Assembly: GCF_963855985.1 (NCBI RefSeq)
Contig: NC_087118.1
Span: 1,426,001-1,490,000, forward strand
Source: Ostrinia nubilalis
Taxonomy: Eukaryota; Arthropoda; Insecta; Lepidoptera; Crambidae
Direction of reading: 5' to 3'
DNA: 64,000 nt
In this document: in pieces, positions 30,738-41,420 of the stretch
How the letters are laid out: the number at the start of each line of letters is the position of its first letter
Position numbering within the stretch: position 1 is the stretch's first letter
Program-made: the position numbers and the translations under genes
The notes under the pieces: generated by a model
Told to the model about the DNA's origin: nothing
Databases searched by the model: none
The model's input: the letters and a program-made list of their open reading frames with translations, nothing else

Positions 30738-31009
30738 GATGCACCCGACTTGGGGTGCGATGGTGAGGGACCTCCCCGTGGTGCATCCCGGGCAACGTCC
30801 GCGTGTTCTGTCACGCGGGCGGCTGACTCCTCACCGGCGCGGCAGGTTGCGTCAACTCGGCGGGCCTGTCGGGCGACCCGTTACCCCCCAACGGAGGGGG
30901 GCCGGGGGCCCCGGCTACGGAAGTCGGGGCCAAGACAAGGAAAAGTCAGTAAAACCCTCAAACGTCAAGGTCTGGCGGGGGCCGAGGAACGATATCGGGT
31001 ACGCTCGAT

Positions 31010-33403
31010 ATGGTCGGTGGAGTTGCACCGGCCGTTACCCCGCCCGGGAAGTTGGTGGGGCAGCTGCGCCCGCAAGCAGTTACAATTATGAACGGTGTTG
31101 GCAAAAGTAATATTCCCCAGGCGGGTCCCGGTCCATCCGGGGAATCCCGCCCCGCCGCTTCGGCGGCGGGCTGCCCTTCGTATCTGGGGGGGGCACCCAC
31201 CGTTTCGCGGCTTCGGCCGTGTAGTGAGGAGGAGTGTACATATAGTGTAAATAGATGTGTGGGAGAGGAAAGCACTGCGCCTGAAACCGCAGGCATTGTT
31301 GTAAATAGTGTAAAGGAAGGAACTGTACATAGTGTAGATAAGAAGGAAGACGAGGCGAAGTCCAGCAGTAACAAGCTGCATAACATCATGCAGCTCCGCG
31401 AGCCACGTGTCTCGTTGGAACGCATTGACATCGAGTCGGACTCGTCTGCCGTCTCGATGAGGTCTGCGGACTCTCACCGCAGTGACAAGTCCAGGTTTTG
31501 GAGCAGGAAGCGCTGCCATGGTAGCGGCGCTACCTCAGACTCCGACGGGAAGGAAGAGGAAGCCCCGGAACCGAAAGTGCCGACTGGACGTGCCCGCCGT
31601 GGCCGAGGGAGGCCGCCTACAACGGGCGAATACGTCGGCAAAGCGAAGTTTCAGGAGGCCTTCCGAAAGGTTAAGAAACAGCAGGAGAAGAAAGAACTCC
31701 AGATCGAGGCCGAAAAAGAGATCTCAGAGTTGACGGCAAAGGCGCGGTCCTCTAGGACCAGCACCGAGACAAGGCTTGCTGTGAAGCAAGCCATGGAAGA
31801 GAATGAGACTGTGGACGGGTTGCTGAAGCGCGTGCAAACCGGGCTGGCGCTCGTCCAGAAGGTAAATAAGAAGTCGGGGCATTTACAGGGCCCTATGCAG
31901 GCGGCCCTCAAAGAGGCCGTCGTTATCATCAGTGCGGCTACCAACATCCTCGCTAGCCGCACTGTGTCCAAAGAAGTGCACGACCTTCAAGCGCAGAACG
32001 ACGTCCTGAGGGCCGAAATCGACGAAATGAAGAGGGAGATGGGAGAACTTAAGGCCCAACTCCGGGCGAAAGCCCCCACCAAGGAGACCCAGGAAGAGAC
32101 GACACCCTCCAATATGGAGGAGTGGGCGGCGAAGATCATGGGTGTGATGACGGCGCGGATCAATGCCCGAGTGGAAGGGCTGGAGCCGCGCCTGAACCCC
32201 GAGCCCAGGCTTCGCCCGCCTTTAAGCTTCGAAAAACGACGAGAGGAGGCCCCTTTACAGCCTTCTGTCAGCAACCCGACGACGACAAAGCAAGCGGCAA
32301 GAGGTAGCGCAACCGAGAGGGTCGCAGACCAGCCGCCTTCGGTCTCTTCCAACCCAAAGACCGAAGAAGCCAAGAAAGGCAAGAAGAGGAAGCAGAAGAA
32401 GGGGAAAGCCTCTAAGGCGCCCCCGGCAGCTACTGCTCCACCCGTCCCTCGTCCTCTACCGCCTGCCCCGACCTCAATGAACGAGGGCTGGAGCACAGTG
32501 GCGAAACGAGGTAAGACGAATGGGAAGGAAGAGAAGAAGGCGCCCATCAGGGGCCAGAAAAAGGCGGCTAAAGCCGCTGTGCCGAAAGCGCGTCCACCAA
32601 AGTCCGCAGCTGTGGTGCTGTCAATACAGCCGGCGGGCAGCGAGAAGGGCGCTACCTATGAAAAGGCCATCACGGAGGCAAAGAGACGGGTAGACATTGC
32701 CGAATTAGGCATCGAGGCCGTCCGATTCCGCAGAGCGCTCACAGGTGCCACCATCATCGAGGTACCGGGAGCGGAGAGCGAGGAGAAGGCCGATGCCCTC
32801 GCTGATAAGCTGAGGGCAATCTACAATGAGGAGGAAATACGAGTGTCTAGGCCCACGAAGTGCTCTGAATTGAGAGTAGCAGGACTAGACGACTCGGTAA
32901 CACCCGAGGAAGTGGCGGCCGCAGTGGCCAAGTTGGGAGGATGTTCCGTGGAGGCTGTCAAGGTTGGCGGTCTCCGTAGAGACTACACGGGACTTTTCGC
33001 CGCCTGGGTCCGTTGCCTAGTTCTAGCGGCCAAAAAGGTGAACGAGGGCCGTCTCCTGGTTGGATGGGTTGACGCCAGGGTGAGGCTTCTCCCAAACCGC
33101 GAACTGAGGTGTTTCCGGTGTTTGGAGGCCGGACACGTCCAGGCGGTATGCCCGGCGGATGTGGACCGCAGCCGGCAATGTTTCCGGTGCGGGCAGCTAG
33201 GCCATGTTGCGGCCAAGTGTGAAAATGAGCCACACTGCACACTCTGTGCGTTGGCCGATAAACCCGCGGGGCACCGCGTGGGCAGTAAGGCCTGCAAAGC
33301 CCCGGGGACCAAGATAGGAAGGAGAGCGGCGGCAAGTGCCAAGGGCCAGCCAAAGCCATCCAGCCCCAAAGGGCCTGAGGAGACGCAGATGGCCGGCGAA
33401 TAA
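31010..33403 (+). CDS. R1-like LINE ORF1 (gag-like, three zinc knuckles)
   Basis: 797 codons from the ATG at 31010 (a second in-frame ATG at 31088 is possible). N-terminal low-complexity part; a charged coiled-coil region in about residues 200-360 (VKKQQEKKELQIEAEKEISEL, DVLRAEIDEMKREMGELKA); a Lys/Pro/Ala-rich linker; an RRM-like gag domain (residues about 560-690, AGLDDSVTPEEVAAAVAKLG); then three CCHC/CCHC-like zinc knuckles (CFRCLEAGHVQAVC, CFRCGQLGHVAAKC, CTLCALADKPAGHRVGSKAC) at residues about 702-765. This is the standard R1-clade ORF1: it binds LINE RNA to form the RNP. The stop at 33401-33403 is one base from the ORF2 ATG, suggesting coupled translation. GC content is far above that of the surroundings. 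Confidence 0.9.
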   Translation: MVGGVAPAVTPPGKLVGQLRPQAVTIMNGVGKSNIPQAGPGPSGESRPAASAAGCPSYLGGAPTVSRLRPCSEEECTYSVNRCVGEESTAPETAGIVVNSVKEGTVHSVDKKEDEAKSSSNKLHNIMQLREPRVSLERIDIESDSSAVSMRSADSHRSDKSRFWSRKRCHGSGATSDSDGKEEEAPEPKVPTGRARRGRGRPPTTGEYVGKAKFQEAFRKVKKQQEKKELQIEAEKEISELTAKARSSRTSTETRLAVKQAMEENETVDGLLKRVQTGLALVQKVNKKSGHLQGPMQAALKEAVVIISAATNILASRTVSKEVHDLQAQNDVLRAEIDEMKREMGELKAQLRAKAPTKETQEETTPSNMEEWAAKIMGVMTARINARVEGLEPRLNPEPRLRPPLSFEKRREEAPLQPSVSNPTTTKQAARGSATERVADQPPSVSSNPKTEEAKKGKKRKQKKGKASKAPPAATAPPVPRPLPPAPTSMNEGWSTVAKRGKTNGKEEKKAPIRGQKKAAKAAVPKARPPKSAAVVLSIQPAGSEKGATYEKAITEAKRRVDIAELGIEAVRFRRALTGATIIEVPGAESEEKADALADKLRAIYNEEEIRVSRPTKCSELRVAGLDDSVTPEEVAAAVAKLGGCSVEAVKVGGLRRDYTGLFAAWVRCLVLAAKKVNEGRLLVGWVDARVRLLPNRELRCFRCLEAGHVQAVCPADVDRSRQCFRCGQLGHVAAKCENEPHCTLCALADKPAGHRVGSKACKAPGTKIGRRAAASAKGQPKPSSPKGPEETQMAGE

Positions 33404-33404
33404 T

Positions 33405-36400
33405 ATGGCCACAAAATTTCTACTGGCGAATGTCAACCACTGTGCCAGAGCTCAGGACTTGTTGCAACAGAGCATGGCACAGTGGTCGACCCAGGTATGT
33501 GTGGTGGCGGAGCCGTACTATATTCACGAACGGGACAACTGGGCTGGGGACGTCGAAGAAAAGGTGGTAATTATCACCAACTCAGCGGCGGACTCCCCGC
33601 CATTTAATAAGATCCGGAGGGGCCGCGGCTGCGTCGCTGTTCTTGTCGGCGAGGTAGTCGTGGTAGGAGCCTACTTTTCTCCAAATCGCTCGATAGCTGA
33701 GTTCGAGACGTTCTTGGCGGAAATGGGGACATTGCTGACTGGATGGGGACATACTCACCCTGTAATAGTGGCTGGAGACCTGAACGCGAAGTCGCTGTTA
33801 TGGGGCTCCCGACTAACGGATTTGCGAGGCGAGTTGGTCGAGGACTGGCTGATGGCTAATGGTCTGGTGGTTTTGAACCAGGGAACGGTCGACACGTGTG
33901 TGCGAATGCAGGGTGGCTCGGTCGTGGATGTCACTTTCGCGAGCCCTGCCCTAGCGCGCCGTGTCCAGAGCTGGGAGGTGCTGGAGGAGGTAGAGACATT
34001 ATCGGATCACCGTTACGTACGATTCGAGCTCGCCTCCTCTCAGTCTGCCCCGAATAGCCCAAGCCATTCCCCAGAGGAGATCGGCCCGAGATGGGCGTTG
34101 AAACGCCTGGATAGGGACACACTAATTGTTGCGTCGTTGGTGGAGAGCTGGTCACCGCATGTGAGCGATGTGGAGCCAGACAGAGAGGTCGAGTGGTTCC
34201 GGGGGGCCGTGTCGCGGGTGTGCGACGCGGCGATGCCTCGAGTTAAGGCGCTGCCGCCTCGCACAGCAGTGCACTGGTGGTCCCCGGAGCTAGCTCGGCT
34301 CAGAGAAGAATGCGTCTCAGCAAGGCGCCGCTACTCCCGACACCGCAGGCGACGGGACCGGGATGAGACACAGGATGGCCCACTTTACGCCGTCTACCAG
34401 GAGGCCAAGAAAGTCCTTAGGGGTGCGATAGGGGCGGCTAAAAACGCCGCCTGGGAGGAGCTCCTCTCCACCCTTAACCAGGATCCGTGGGGGAGGCCAT
34501 ATCGGCTCGTCATGAACAAGCTGCGCCCGCGGACTCCCCCACTCACCACCACCATGGATCCTGGTCTCCTGAGAAACGTCGTCGAAGCCCTCTTTCCCGC
34601 AAGGCAGGTTTTCACGCCGCCAGTCTACTTCAACTCTGACGGGATAGACAGAGAAGACGCACCGGATGTGACTGAGGGGGAGCTCGGAGCGGCTATCCTT
34701 CGCCTTCAAGCGAAAAACACTGCCCCGGGCCCTGATGGTATACCCGGAAAGGCCCTGGTGATAGCATTGAAGAACGGCCTGGAGCCCCGATTTCGGGCTC
34801 TGTTGACGGAGTGCCTGAAGCAGGCCCACTTTCCACGAGTGTGGAAGACGGGCAAACTCGTGCTGCTCAGGAAGGAGGGTCGACCAGCAGATTCTCCAGC
34901 AGCGTATAGGCCAATAGTCCTATTGGATGAAGCGGCCAAGTTGATGGAAAGGGTCATCGCCATCCGCCTTAACAGGCACATGGTGGATACCGGCCCGGAA
35001 CTGGCGGAGAATCAATACGGTTTCCGGCGGGGCAGATCCACAATAGATGCGATAGAGCACGTGAAAGCCCTTGCCGAAGATGAGGTCGCGCGTGGGGGGT
35101 GCGTTGTGGCGGTGTCGTTGGATATCGCCAACGCATTTAACACCCTCCCCCACGCTTGCATAGAGGAAGCGCTAAAGTACCACAAGTTCCCTGAATACCT
35201 GCAGAATATAGTACTGGACTATCTCCGAAATAGGGACATCATCTTCCCGACTCCGGATGGCTGGGGTAGAAGGCCGGTGTCGTGCGGTGTTCCACAGGGG
35301 TCGGTCCTTGGTCCGCTCCTGTGGAACATCGGTTATGACTGGGCCATCCGTGGTTCAACTCTGCATGGGATCGGGGTGGTGTGCTATGCGGACGACACCC
35401 TGGTGACAGCGAAAGGGAAAACGTATAGAGATGCGGCCATTTTGGCGACAGCGGGAGTGGCGCAAGTCGTGGACCGCATCAAACGCCTGGGATTGAAGGT
35501 GGCGCTAAACAAGTCCGAAGCAATATGCTTCCACGGGCCTCGTAGAGCACCGCCGGCGGGGGCGGAGATCGTGGTGGGTGGCGTATCCATCGGTGTCGGG
35601 TCGACCATGAAATACCTGGGATTGGTCCTCGACAGCCGATGGAACTTTAAGGCCCACTTCCGATATCTCGCTCCCAAACTGACGAGGACGGCAGCGGCAC
35701 TGTGCCGCATAATGCCAAATCTGGGTGGTCCGCACACGGGTTGTCGTCGTCTCTTCGCCGGAGTTATACGCTCCATGGCGTTGTACGGCGCGCCCATATG
35801 GGTGGACGCCCTCGGAAGAGAGAACTTGACAGCACTCAGGAGGCCACAGCGAGTCATGGCTGTGAGGATTGTGCGTGCCTACTGCACGGTGTCGCGAGAA
35901 GCTGCCTGTGCGCTTGCGGGCACCCCTCCATGGGAGCTTGAAGCCAAAGTGCTGGCTGAGGTGTACCATCACACTGCCGCCGCAAAGCGCAGCGGAAACC
36001 CGCCAGCACCGCGGGAAATTGAGCACTGGAGGGAGGAGGCCCGCAACGAGATCATAGACGAGTGGTCGGCCCGTCTGACGGAGCCCAGCGCGGGTCACCG
36101 GACGGTCGACGCACTGCAGCCCTATCTGAGAGAATGGGTCGAGCGGCGCGGCGGATCTCTCACGTATCGGATGGTGCAGGTGCTGACCGGGCACGGTTGC
36201 TTTGGACGATACCTGCACAGAATCGGTCGTGAGAGATCTGCCGTCTGCCACCATTGTGGCGAACCGGATGATACGGCAGAGCACACGCTCGAAGTGTGCA
36301 CTGCGTGGGCGCCGCACAGAGCCACGCTCCGTGCGGCCATAGGATCAGACGTGACACTGCCGGCGCTAGTTAGAGCTATCGTCGGCAGCCCTACCGGATT

Positions 36401-36542
36401 TGACGCTGTCAGAACCTACTGTGAAGTGGTGATGGCAACCAAAGAGGAGAGCGAGCGAGAGAGGGAGGAGGATCCCCTCGCTGACCCTGCTCGCCGCAGA
36501 AGAGCGGGTCGAAGGCGGCGTGCTTTTGCGCGTCGTCCTTAG
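33405..36542 (+). CDS. R1-like LINE ORF2: endonuclease and reverse transcriptase (intact)
   Basis: 1045 codons from the ATG at 33405; the frame stays open back to 33336, overlapping ORF1. Endonuclease: LLANVNHCARAQDLL, VVAEPYY, VAGDLNAKSLLWGS (near 33770), TLSDHRYVRFEL (near 34000). RT: TAPGPDGIPGKAL, YGFRRGRSTIDAIE, SLDIANAFNTL (motif A, 35116), [26 protein letters not shown] (motif C, 35381), MKYLGLVLDSRW. A C-terminal zinc finger-like CHHCGEPDDTAEHTLEVC lies at about 36247. All catalytic residues I can check are present. The protein nicks target DNA and primes reverse transcription there; R1-clade relatives often have fixed target sequences. No RNase H is seen. Confidence 0.92.
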   Translation: MATKFLLANVNHCARAQDLLQQSMAQWSTQVCVVAEPYYIHERDNWAGDVEEKVVIITNSAADSPPFNKIRRGRGCVAVLVGEVVVVGAYFSPNRSIAEFETFLAEMGTLLTGWGHTHPVIVAGDLNAKSLLWGSRLTDLRGELVEDWLMANGLVVLNQGTVDTCVRMQGGSVVDVTFASPALARRVQSWEVLEEVETLSDHRYVRFELASSQSAPNSPSHSPEEIGPRWALKRLDRDTLIVASLVESWSPHVSDVEPDREVEWFRGAVSRVCDAAMPRVKALPPRTAVHWWSPELARLREECVSARRRYSRHRRRRDRDETQDGPLYAVYQEAKKVLRGAIGAAKNAAWEELLSTLNQDPWGRPYRLVMNKLRPRTPPLTTTMDPGLLRNVVEALFPARQVFTPPVYFNSDGIDREDAPDVTEGELGAAILRLQAKNTAPGPDGIPGKALVIALKNGLEPRFRALLTECLKQAHFPRVWKTGKLVLLRKEGRPADSPAAYRPIVLLDEAAKLMERVIAIRLNRHMVDTGPELAENQYGFRRGRSTIDAIEHVKALAEDEVARGGCVVAVSLDIANAFNTLPHACIEEALKYHKFPEYLQNIVLDYLRNRDIIFPTPDGWGRRPVSCGVPQGSVLGPLLWNIGYDWAIRGSTLHGIGVVCYADDTLVTAKGKTYRDAAILATAGVAQVVDRIKRLGLKVALNKSEAICFHGPRRAPPAGAEIVVGGVSIGVGSTMKYLGLVLDSRWNFKAHFRYLAPKLTRTAAALCRIMPNLGGPHTGCRRLFAGVIRSMALYGAPIWVDALGRENLTALRRPQRVMAVRIVRAYCTVSREAACALAGTPPWELEAKVLAEVYHHTAAAKRSGNPPAPREIEHWREEARNEIIDEWSARLTEPSAGHRTVDALQPYLREWVERRGGSLTYRMVQVLTGHGCFGRYLHRIGRERSAVCHHCGEPDDTAEHTLEVCTAWAPHRATLRAAIGSDVTLPALVRAIVGSPTGFDAVRTYCEVVMATKEESEREREEDPLADPARRRRAGRRRRAFARRP

Positions 36543-36839
36543 TCTAGTCGGTCTATTGACCATTTCTAGTCATAGAGTAGGATATCCGGTAGTCAGCAGT
36601 CAGGCTCTTTACACCTGGCTGCTGGCACCAGCTGTATATATGTTTGTATATATACGGATTGTTGTAAATATTTTTGTACAGTGTATAGTGTAAATACATA
36701 TTCTGTACAAATTGTAAATAGTCTCCAAGGGTCATAGGCAGATTCCCTGAATCTAGCCTCCGAGTAGGAGCGGTCAACACCGATGGGCTTGCATTGGCAA
36801 GCAAACTGTGCTGTAGGGGCATCCGGGAAAGGTCCGAAA

Positions 36840-36966
36840 AATAATTGTATGCTTGGTTCAAAGAATTTCGAAAGCTTGTATCGCGCATGGAATTTATTCC
36901 TCTTTTTTTCTGTTTGCGCTACAAGCTTTCGAAATTCTTTGAACCAAGCATACAATTATTTTTTTC
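36840..36966. repeat. Perfect 44-bp inverted repeat hairpin at the R1 LINE 3' end
   Basis: aaaaataattgtatgcttgg...gaaagcttgta is mirrored exactly after a ~40-base loop. A transcript would fold into a long stem. It is either the target of the LINE, part of a small foldback element, or a hairpin RNA source; the sequence does not decide. Confidence 0.75.
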
Positions 36967-37201
36967 GTTTTAGTACAACTGCATTTCAGGATAAAGCTTG
37001 TTTTGAAAAAAGTTTTTTTTATTATAATTTTGTTTTACACTTTTTAGTTGTATCTCAATCTCTGGGTCATTATTTAGCACCAAAGTGCTCGAGAAGTCGA
37101 ATCCAACGAACCCAAACTCGATAAGATTCCGCCGTTTCGTTTAGGAGTTCCTATGGCCACCTCCTGACTCCATCATCAGGACCCTGGACATCATCTAGCA
37201 C

Positions 37202-38360
37202 CCATTCTTTTTTCATTGTACGTCAATGACATCCCCAAATATCCGAATACGGATTTAGCCCTCTTTGCGGACGACACCGCACTCTACAAGTCCGGACGTA
37301 ATCGGAATTACGTCATCTTGGCGCTCCAACGCGCAGTCACACAATTAGGCGAATGGTTCAGGAAGTGGCGTATCGAGGTAAATCCCGAAAAAAGTGCAGC
37401 AGTGTAGTTTTCTAGGGCTTTGTCTGCGAAACGTCCTCCGGTTCGCACTCGTCCTAATGTCCCCACCCATCTCACCTTATTTGAACAAATTATTATTTGG
37501 AAGAGTGAGGCCAAGTACTTAGGTGTCACCCTCGACCAGAGATTATCGTTCGCTCCGCACCTCAGACGTGTCTTGAGCCATGCGAACCACTACACCCACC
37601 GACTCTACCACCTAGTTGGAAGGAAAAGTAAATTGTCACTTAGGAATAAGTTGACAATTTACAAAACCTGCATCCGTCCAGTGTTGACTTACGCCCAGTC
37701 CGGTGTTTGCTCACACGTCCTGCACAGTCCTTAAGAAATTCCAGACCCTCCAAAACAAATTCTTACGCCAAGCCGCGGATGCCCCGTGGTTCGTACGTAA
37801 CACGAATCTCCATAGAGATTTCGAGATCCCATCGATTGATCACTTTATGAAAGAATCCTCTCGCCGCTACTTTGATAAAGCGATCAACCACAAGAACCCT
37901 CTTATCGTTAGCGCCGCCACGTACACACCCCAGAAAGATGTCGCTGCCCAATACCGACAACCTAGGCATGTCCTAGACGACCCGGACGATCCTATTACCG
38001 AATTTCTGAACACAGACATCCACAACACAGTAGCTCGTTACACCGTACTCGCCGGCGAGTACGAGGCCCTGCCTTCCATTTCGGACGGTACAGACATGTA
38101 CCGGGCCGGTTCTCCCCAATCCGTCCCCCGGACACGGCCTGAGCCGAGGTCCGAGCCTACCGTGGCGCCCTCAGGCCGCGTCTGTAGTCCCCCTCGATCG
38201 GGCCCACTAGAGTGAGCCCACCGTAGGCTGGACTTTGGTCCAACACCGCGGTGGGCAACCCTCTAGTTGGGTTCGCCACTGATCGGGCGCTTTATGCGCT
38301 CGATACTGCCCGATCGCGAACGTCGGTCTGCGACGAGCGCGCGTCCCTTCAAAAAAAAAA
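37202..38360 (+). mobile_element. 5'-truncated Jockey LINE J2 in the satellite
   Basis: Begins within the RT ([20 protein letters not shown] equivalent) and runs to the J-type 3' UTR and A10. An 11-bp duplication tcatctagcac flanks it (37191-37201, 38361-38371). About 95% like J1 at DNA level but shorter in the C-terminal part and longer in the 3' UTR. Confidence 0.9.
37211..38215 (+). pseudogene. J2 ORF2 remnant: end of RT and C-terminal domain
   Basis: Frames: [20 protein letters not shown] with [20 protein letters not shown], stop at 37405; shift to KRPPVRTRPNVPTHLTLFEQ; another shift near 37705 to KKFQTLQNKFLRQAADAPWF. It lacks the endonuclease and most of the RT. Its motif region is better preserved than the matching part of J1 (21655-21750), which lost about 10 bases there. 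Confidence 0.8.
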
Positions 38361-39005
38361 TCATCTAGCACTAAACCGCTTGAAAAGACAAATCCAACGA
38401 ACCCAAACTCGATGAGTTTCTGCCTTTTCGTTTAGGATTTCCTATGGCCACCTTCCAAATCCATCATCAGGACCCTGGAAATCATCTAGCACTAAACTGC
38501 TCGAAAAGACAAATCCAACGAACCCAAACTCGATGAGTTTCTGCCGTTTCGTTTAGGAGTTCCTATGGCCACCTCCTGACTCCATCATCAAGACCCTGGA
38601 CATCATCTAGCACTAAATTGCTCGAAAAGAAAAATCCAACGAACCCAAACTCGATGAGTTTCTGCCGTTTCGTTTAGGAGTTCCTATGGCCACCTCCCTA
38701 ATCCATCATCAGGACCCTAGACATCATCTAGCACTAAACTGCTCAAAAAGACAAATCCAACGAACCGACACTCGATGCGATTCCGCCGTTTCGTTCAGGA
38801 GTTCCTATGGCCATCTCCTGACTCCATCATCAGACCAGCTCAATGGTACCATAACATTGCATTGTCATCGTACTTACATAAGTATACCAAATTTCAGCTC
38901 AATCGGTTGATGAGAAGTGGTCTTAAATTCAGTTGCAAGATTTGTCCCACACATACTAACAAGTGAAGTCAATATAAAGCTTGTAATAATAAAAATATTT
39001 ATTTG

Positions 39006-39265
39006 TCAGTCATTTGGTGTAGTGGTTTCGAAACGGACTACTATGCCGAGAGGTCCCGGGTTCGATCCCCGGCCGGGCAGAAATTGAATTGATACATTTT
39101 AATTTCTGTGATGGGTCTAGGTGTTACTATGTATAATATGTACTTATGTATATGAAAACGGTATTTAAGTATGTTTATATCCGTTGTCTAGGACCCATAG
39201 CTTTGCTCAGTTTGGGACTAGGAGCGTAGTGTAAAATGTCAAAGGAAGGATATTTATTTATTATT
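39006..39265 (+). mobile_element. tRNA-derived SINE
   Basis: Pol III A-box-like tggtgtagtgg (about 39015) and B box gggttcgatcccc (about 39058-39070), 44 bases apart, followed by a non-tRNA body (tgatgggtctaggtg... ccatagctttgctcagtttg) and a tatttattta tail. The head resembles a tRNA but lacks a cloverleaf after the B box, so it is a SINE and not a tRNA gene. Similar SINEs are common in moths. Confidence 0.85.
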
Positions 39266-40580
39266 TGCGGAGTGTATAGCGCGAGCGGAGTCTGGTACGT
39301 TTTGTTTGATCCACGACTGCCAAATACAAAACTCACTGCCAAGGAAAGGTAAGCTTAAATGGGCAATATGGTACTACTGATGTACCTGTTGCCCCAGCAT
39401 TCTATTATTATTATTATTTTTTTTATTTATTTTTTAGTGAAAAAACGTATTAACGTCAAAAAAAATGGTCGCCATTCTAAGGCGAATTAATTGGAATTAA
39501 TTCATGTTAATCGTGTAGAAATCTCTATGCCAGACGATAAAATATGAATTATGACTAAATATCAAACAAAGTTCAAGAAATAGGTTTATGTCATGTACTG
39601 AAACCAAAGCGTCTAACATTTTCTGAGACAATATTAAACCAAGCTCCTACTCCGTGTCTTTATTCAGACACCTTGATTCAGTCAGCTTCAGTATTATGAC
39701 TGTGATGATTGAATTTTTATAATCATGCTAAGAAAAAATAACAAAATACTAATGCTCAATTTATACTTCATAGAAAGGGAAGAAAGACTCATTCATTATT
39801 ATGAGTTTGTGGCAGCGTTATCGATTCGTAAAATAATATCGCATTATTTTTTGGTATTATTAAAAATGTCCTTAATCTAAACTAAAGGTTACAAGTAGTG
39901 GTAGTACTGGTAGGTACCTACATAATACATAGGTTATTTTATGTGGTTGATTCGTTCTTTGACTGACCAAAGTCCACTAGTCCGGTTGTTATTACAAGCG
40001 GCCCGATTTCTTTTTTGATGCGTCAATAATTTTCTATTACATTGATTACAATGTAATTATTATAGTGTTATATTTATAAAGGCATAGTTATTATCGCTTT
40101 AACGCTTAATAAGATACTTTGCTTGTCTAAAAGATTTAGCAAGATAAGAAATGATTCAATGTATTTCATGATGTCGCATCTCTTCTTATGAGAATTCTAA
40201 CGTTATACATAAATAATGTATACGAAACAATTGTAAAACAGTACATGGAGTTAAAACTGACCTTTTTTTTTTCCTTTTTTTTAGTAAATAAATAATAATA
40301 ATGATGATGAAGCCTTACTTTGTAAGACTATCAATAGTATTATTAGCATTAATCATACATTGATTAGTAGGTACAAACCTACATAATAATGTTTTTCCAA
40401 TACAAGAAAAAAAATGACGTCATCTTATGTACCGATACCGATACAGTTTAAGGAAGCTCTTAGATTTTATCTATTATTTATAGATACAAGTGGTGAGATG
40501 GTGAGACGTCATGAATAAAAAAAATAAACTTTGTAAAAATATCAGGGCTAAAGAAAGGCCGCAAAGAGACAAACAAAAAA
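39266..40580. other. AT-rich DNA, nothing recognised
   Basis: No ORF, TIR or repeat end is visible; a few poly(A)/poly(T) and ATT microsatellite tracts (39407, 40262). Confidence 0.6.
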
Positions 40581-40581
40581 A

Positions 40582-40866
40582 AAAAACCGACTCCAAAAAA
40601 CCTACACTAAAAAGTAGAAAAATAATTACTAATTACCTACTTATTCATTAGGACGAATTAATATTTATGTAGGTATACCATGATTGATACTTTTGGAGTC
40701 GGTGCCAAGATTATGAAACATGTAAAGTTTGCCTGCACCGACTCCAAAAGTATCAATCATGGTATACCTACATAAATATTAATTCGTCCTAATGAATAAG
40801 TAGGTAATTAGTAATTATTTTTCTACTTTTTAGTGTAAGTAGGTTTTTTGGAGTCGGTTTTTTTTT
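40582..40866. repeat. 285-bp palindrome bounded by ccgactcc motifs
   Basis: Arms 40582-40705 and 40735-40866 are almost perfect reverse complements around a 29-base spacer. Each arm starts and ends with accgactcc/ggagtcggt, so the unit itself looks like two head-to-head copies of a ~120-bp MITE-like sequence. Confidence 0.8.
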
Positions 40867-41254
40867 TTTATAAAATTTTACTTATTTATTGCTTTTTAGT
40901 TAACTAATTATTACCTTGATGTTACCACTGAAGGTAGGCAGTACATTAAGATCATATTCTTCATGTCTAGTGTAAAATAATATTCCCTACAAAATACAGG
41001 TTACCATATAGGAAACCTAAAAAGACGTTAAACCGTCAGCCCACCTTAAAAACATGAAAGAATACAACTGTTGGTCTATTTGTACTTATAATATTTAAAG
41101 AATTATCCTACAACTCCTAAGCATTAAGGAGTTGTACCTACTATAACCAGTTCATCGTGATGAGATGATGAATATCTGATGTAAACACTTGAATAACTTT
41201 AGAAACTATACTTATGCCCTCGATTTCACTAGGATCCCATCATCAGATCCTAAC

Positions 41255-41420
41255 TTGGTGACAATGGGACCACCTCAGAAGTGTACCCTATCGAACAAAA
41301 AAAGAATTTTGAAAATCGGTCCACAATTGACGGAGTAATCGGTGAACATACATAGAAAAAAAAAAAACATACATACAGTCGAACATATAACCTCCTCCTT
41401 TTTTGAAGTCGGTTAAAAAT
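41255..41420. repeat. Common lepidopteran repeat tail (…cctccttttttgaagtcgg)
   Basis: Contains atcggtccacaattgacgga and ends acctcctccttttttgaagt, a phrase I recognise from many moth intergenic repeats. Its end is the inverse of the aaccgact start at 40585, so 40582-41420 may be one non-autonomous unit with imperfect TIRs. The class is not certain. Confidence 0.5.

Larger units (their letters stand above)
30738..36840 (+). mobile_element. R1-clade LINE, apparently full length with both ORFs open
   Basis: GC-rich 6.1 kb element in AT-rich surroundings: leader 30738-31009, ORF1, ORF2, and 3' UTR 36543-36840 with repeated tgtaaatat motifs. No long poly(A), as is common in the R1 clade, and no clear target duplication. 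Both ORFs are uninterrupted, making this the youngest-looking autonomous element in the window. Confidence 0.85.
37067..38835. repeat. 121-bp satellite array, interrupted by LINE J2
   Basis: tcatctagcactaaa recurs at 38361, 38482, 38603 and 38724, exactly 121 bp apart; an earlier unit begins near 37067 and another at 37191 is split by J2. Units share aatccaacgaacccaaactcgatgag. The last unit decays near 38835. Non-coding. Confidence 0.9.

Noticed and set aside
33931..36563. Many minus-strand ORFs of 60-270 codons
   Set aside because: Antisense shadows of the GC-rich R1-like ORF2.
37067..38835. CRISPR-like array
   Set aside because: The 121-bp units are contiguous without unique spacers; this is a eukaryotic satellite.
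39006..39080. Possible tRNA gene
   Set aside because: A- and B-box-like motifs are present, but there is no acceptor stem or cloverleaf and a SINE body follows.
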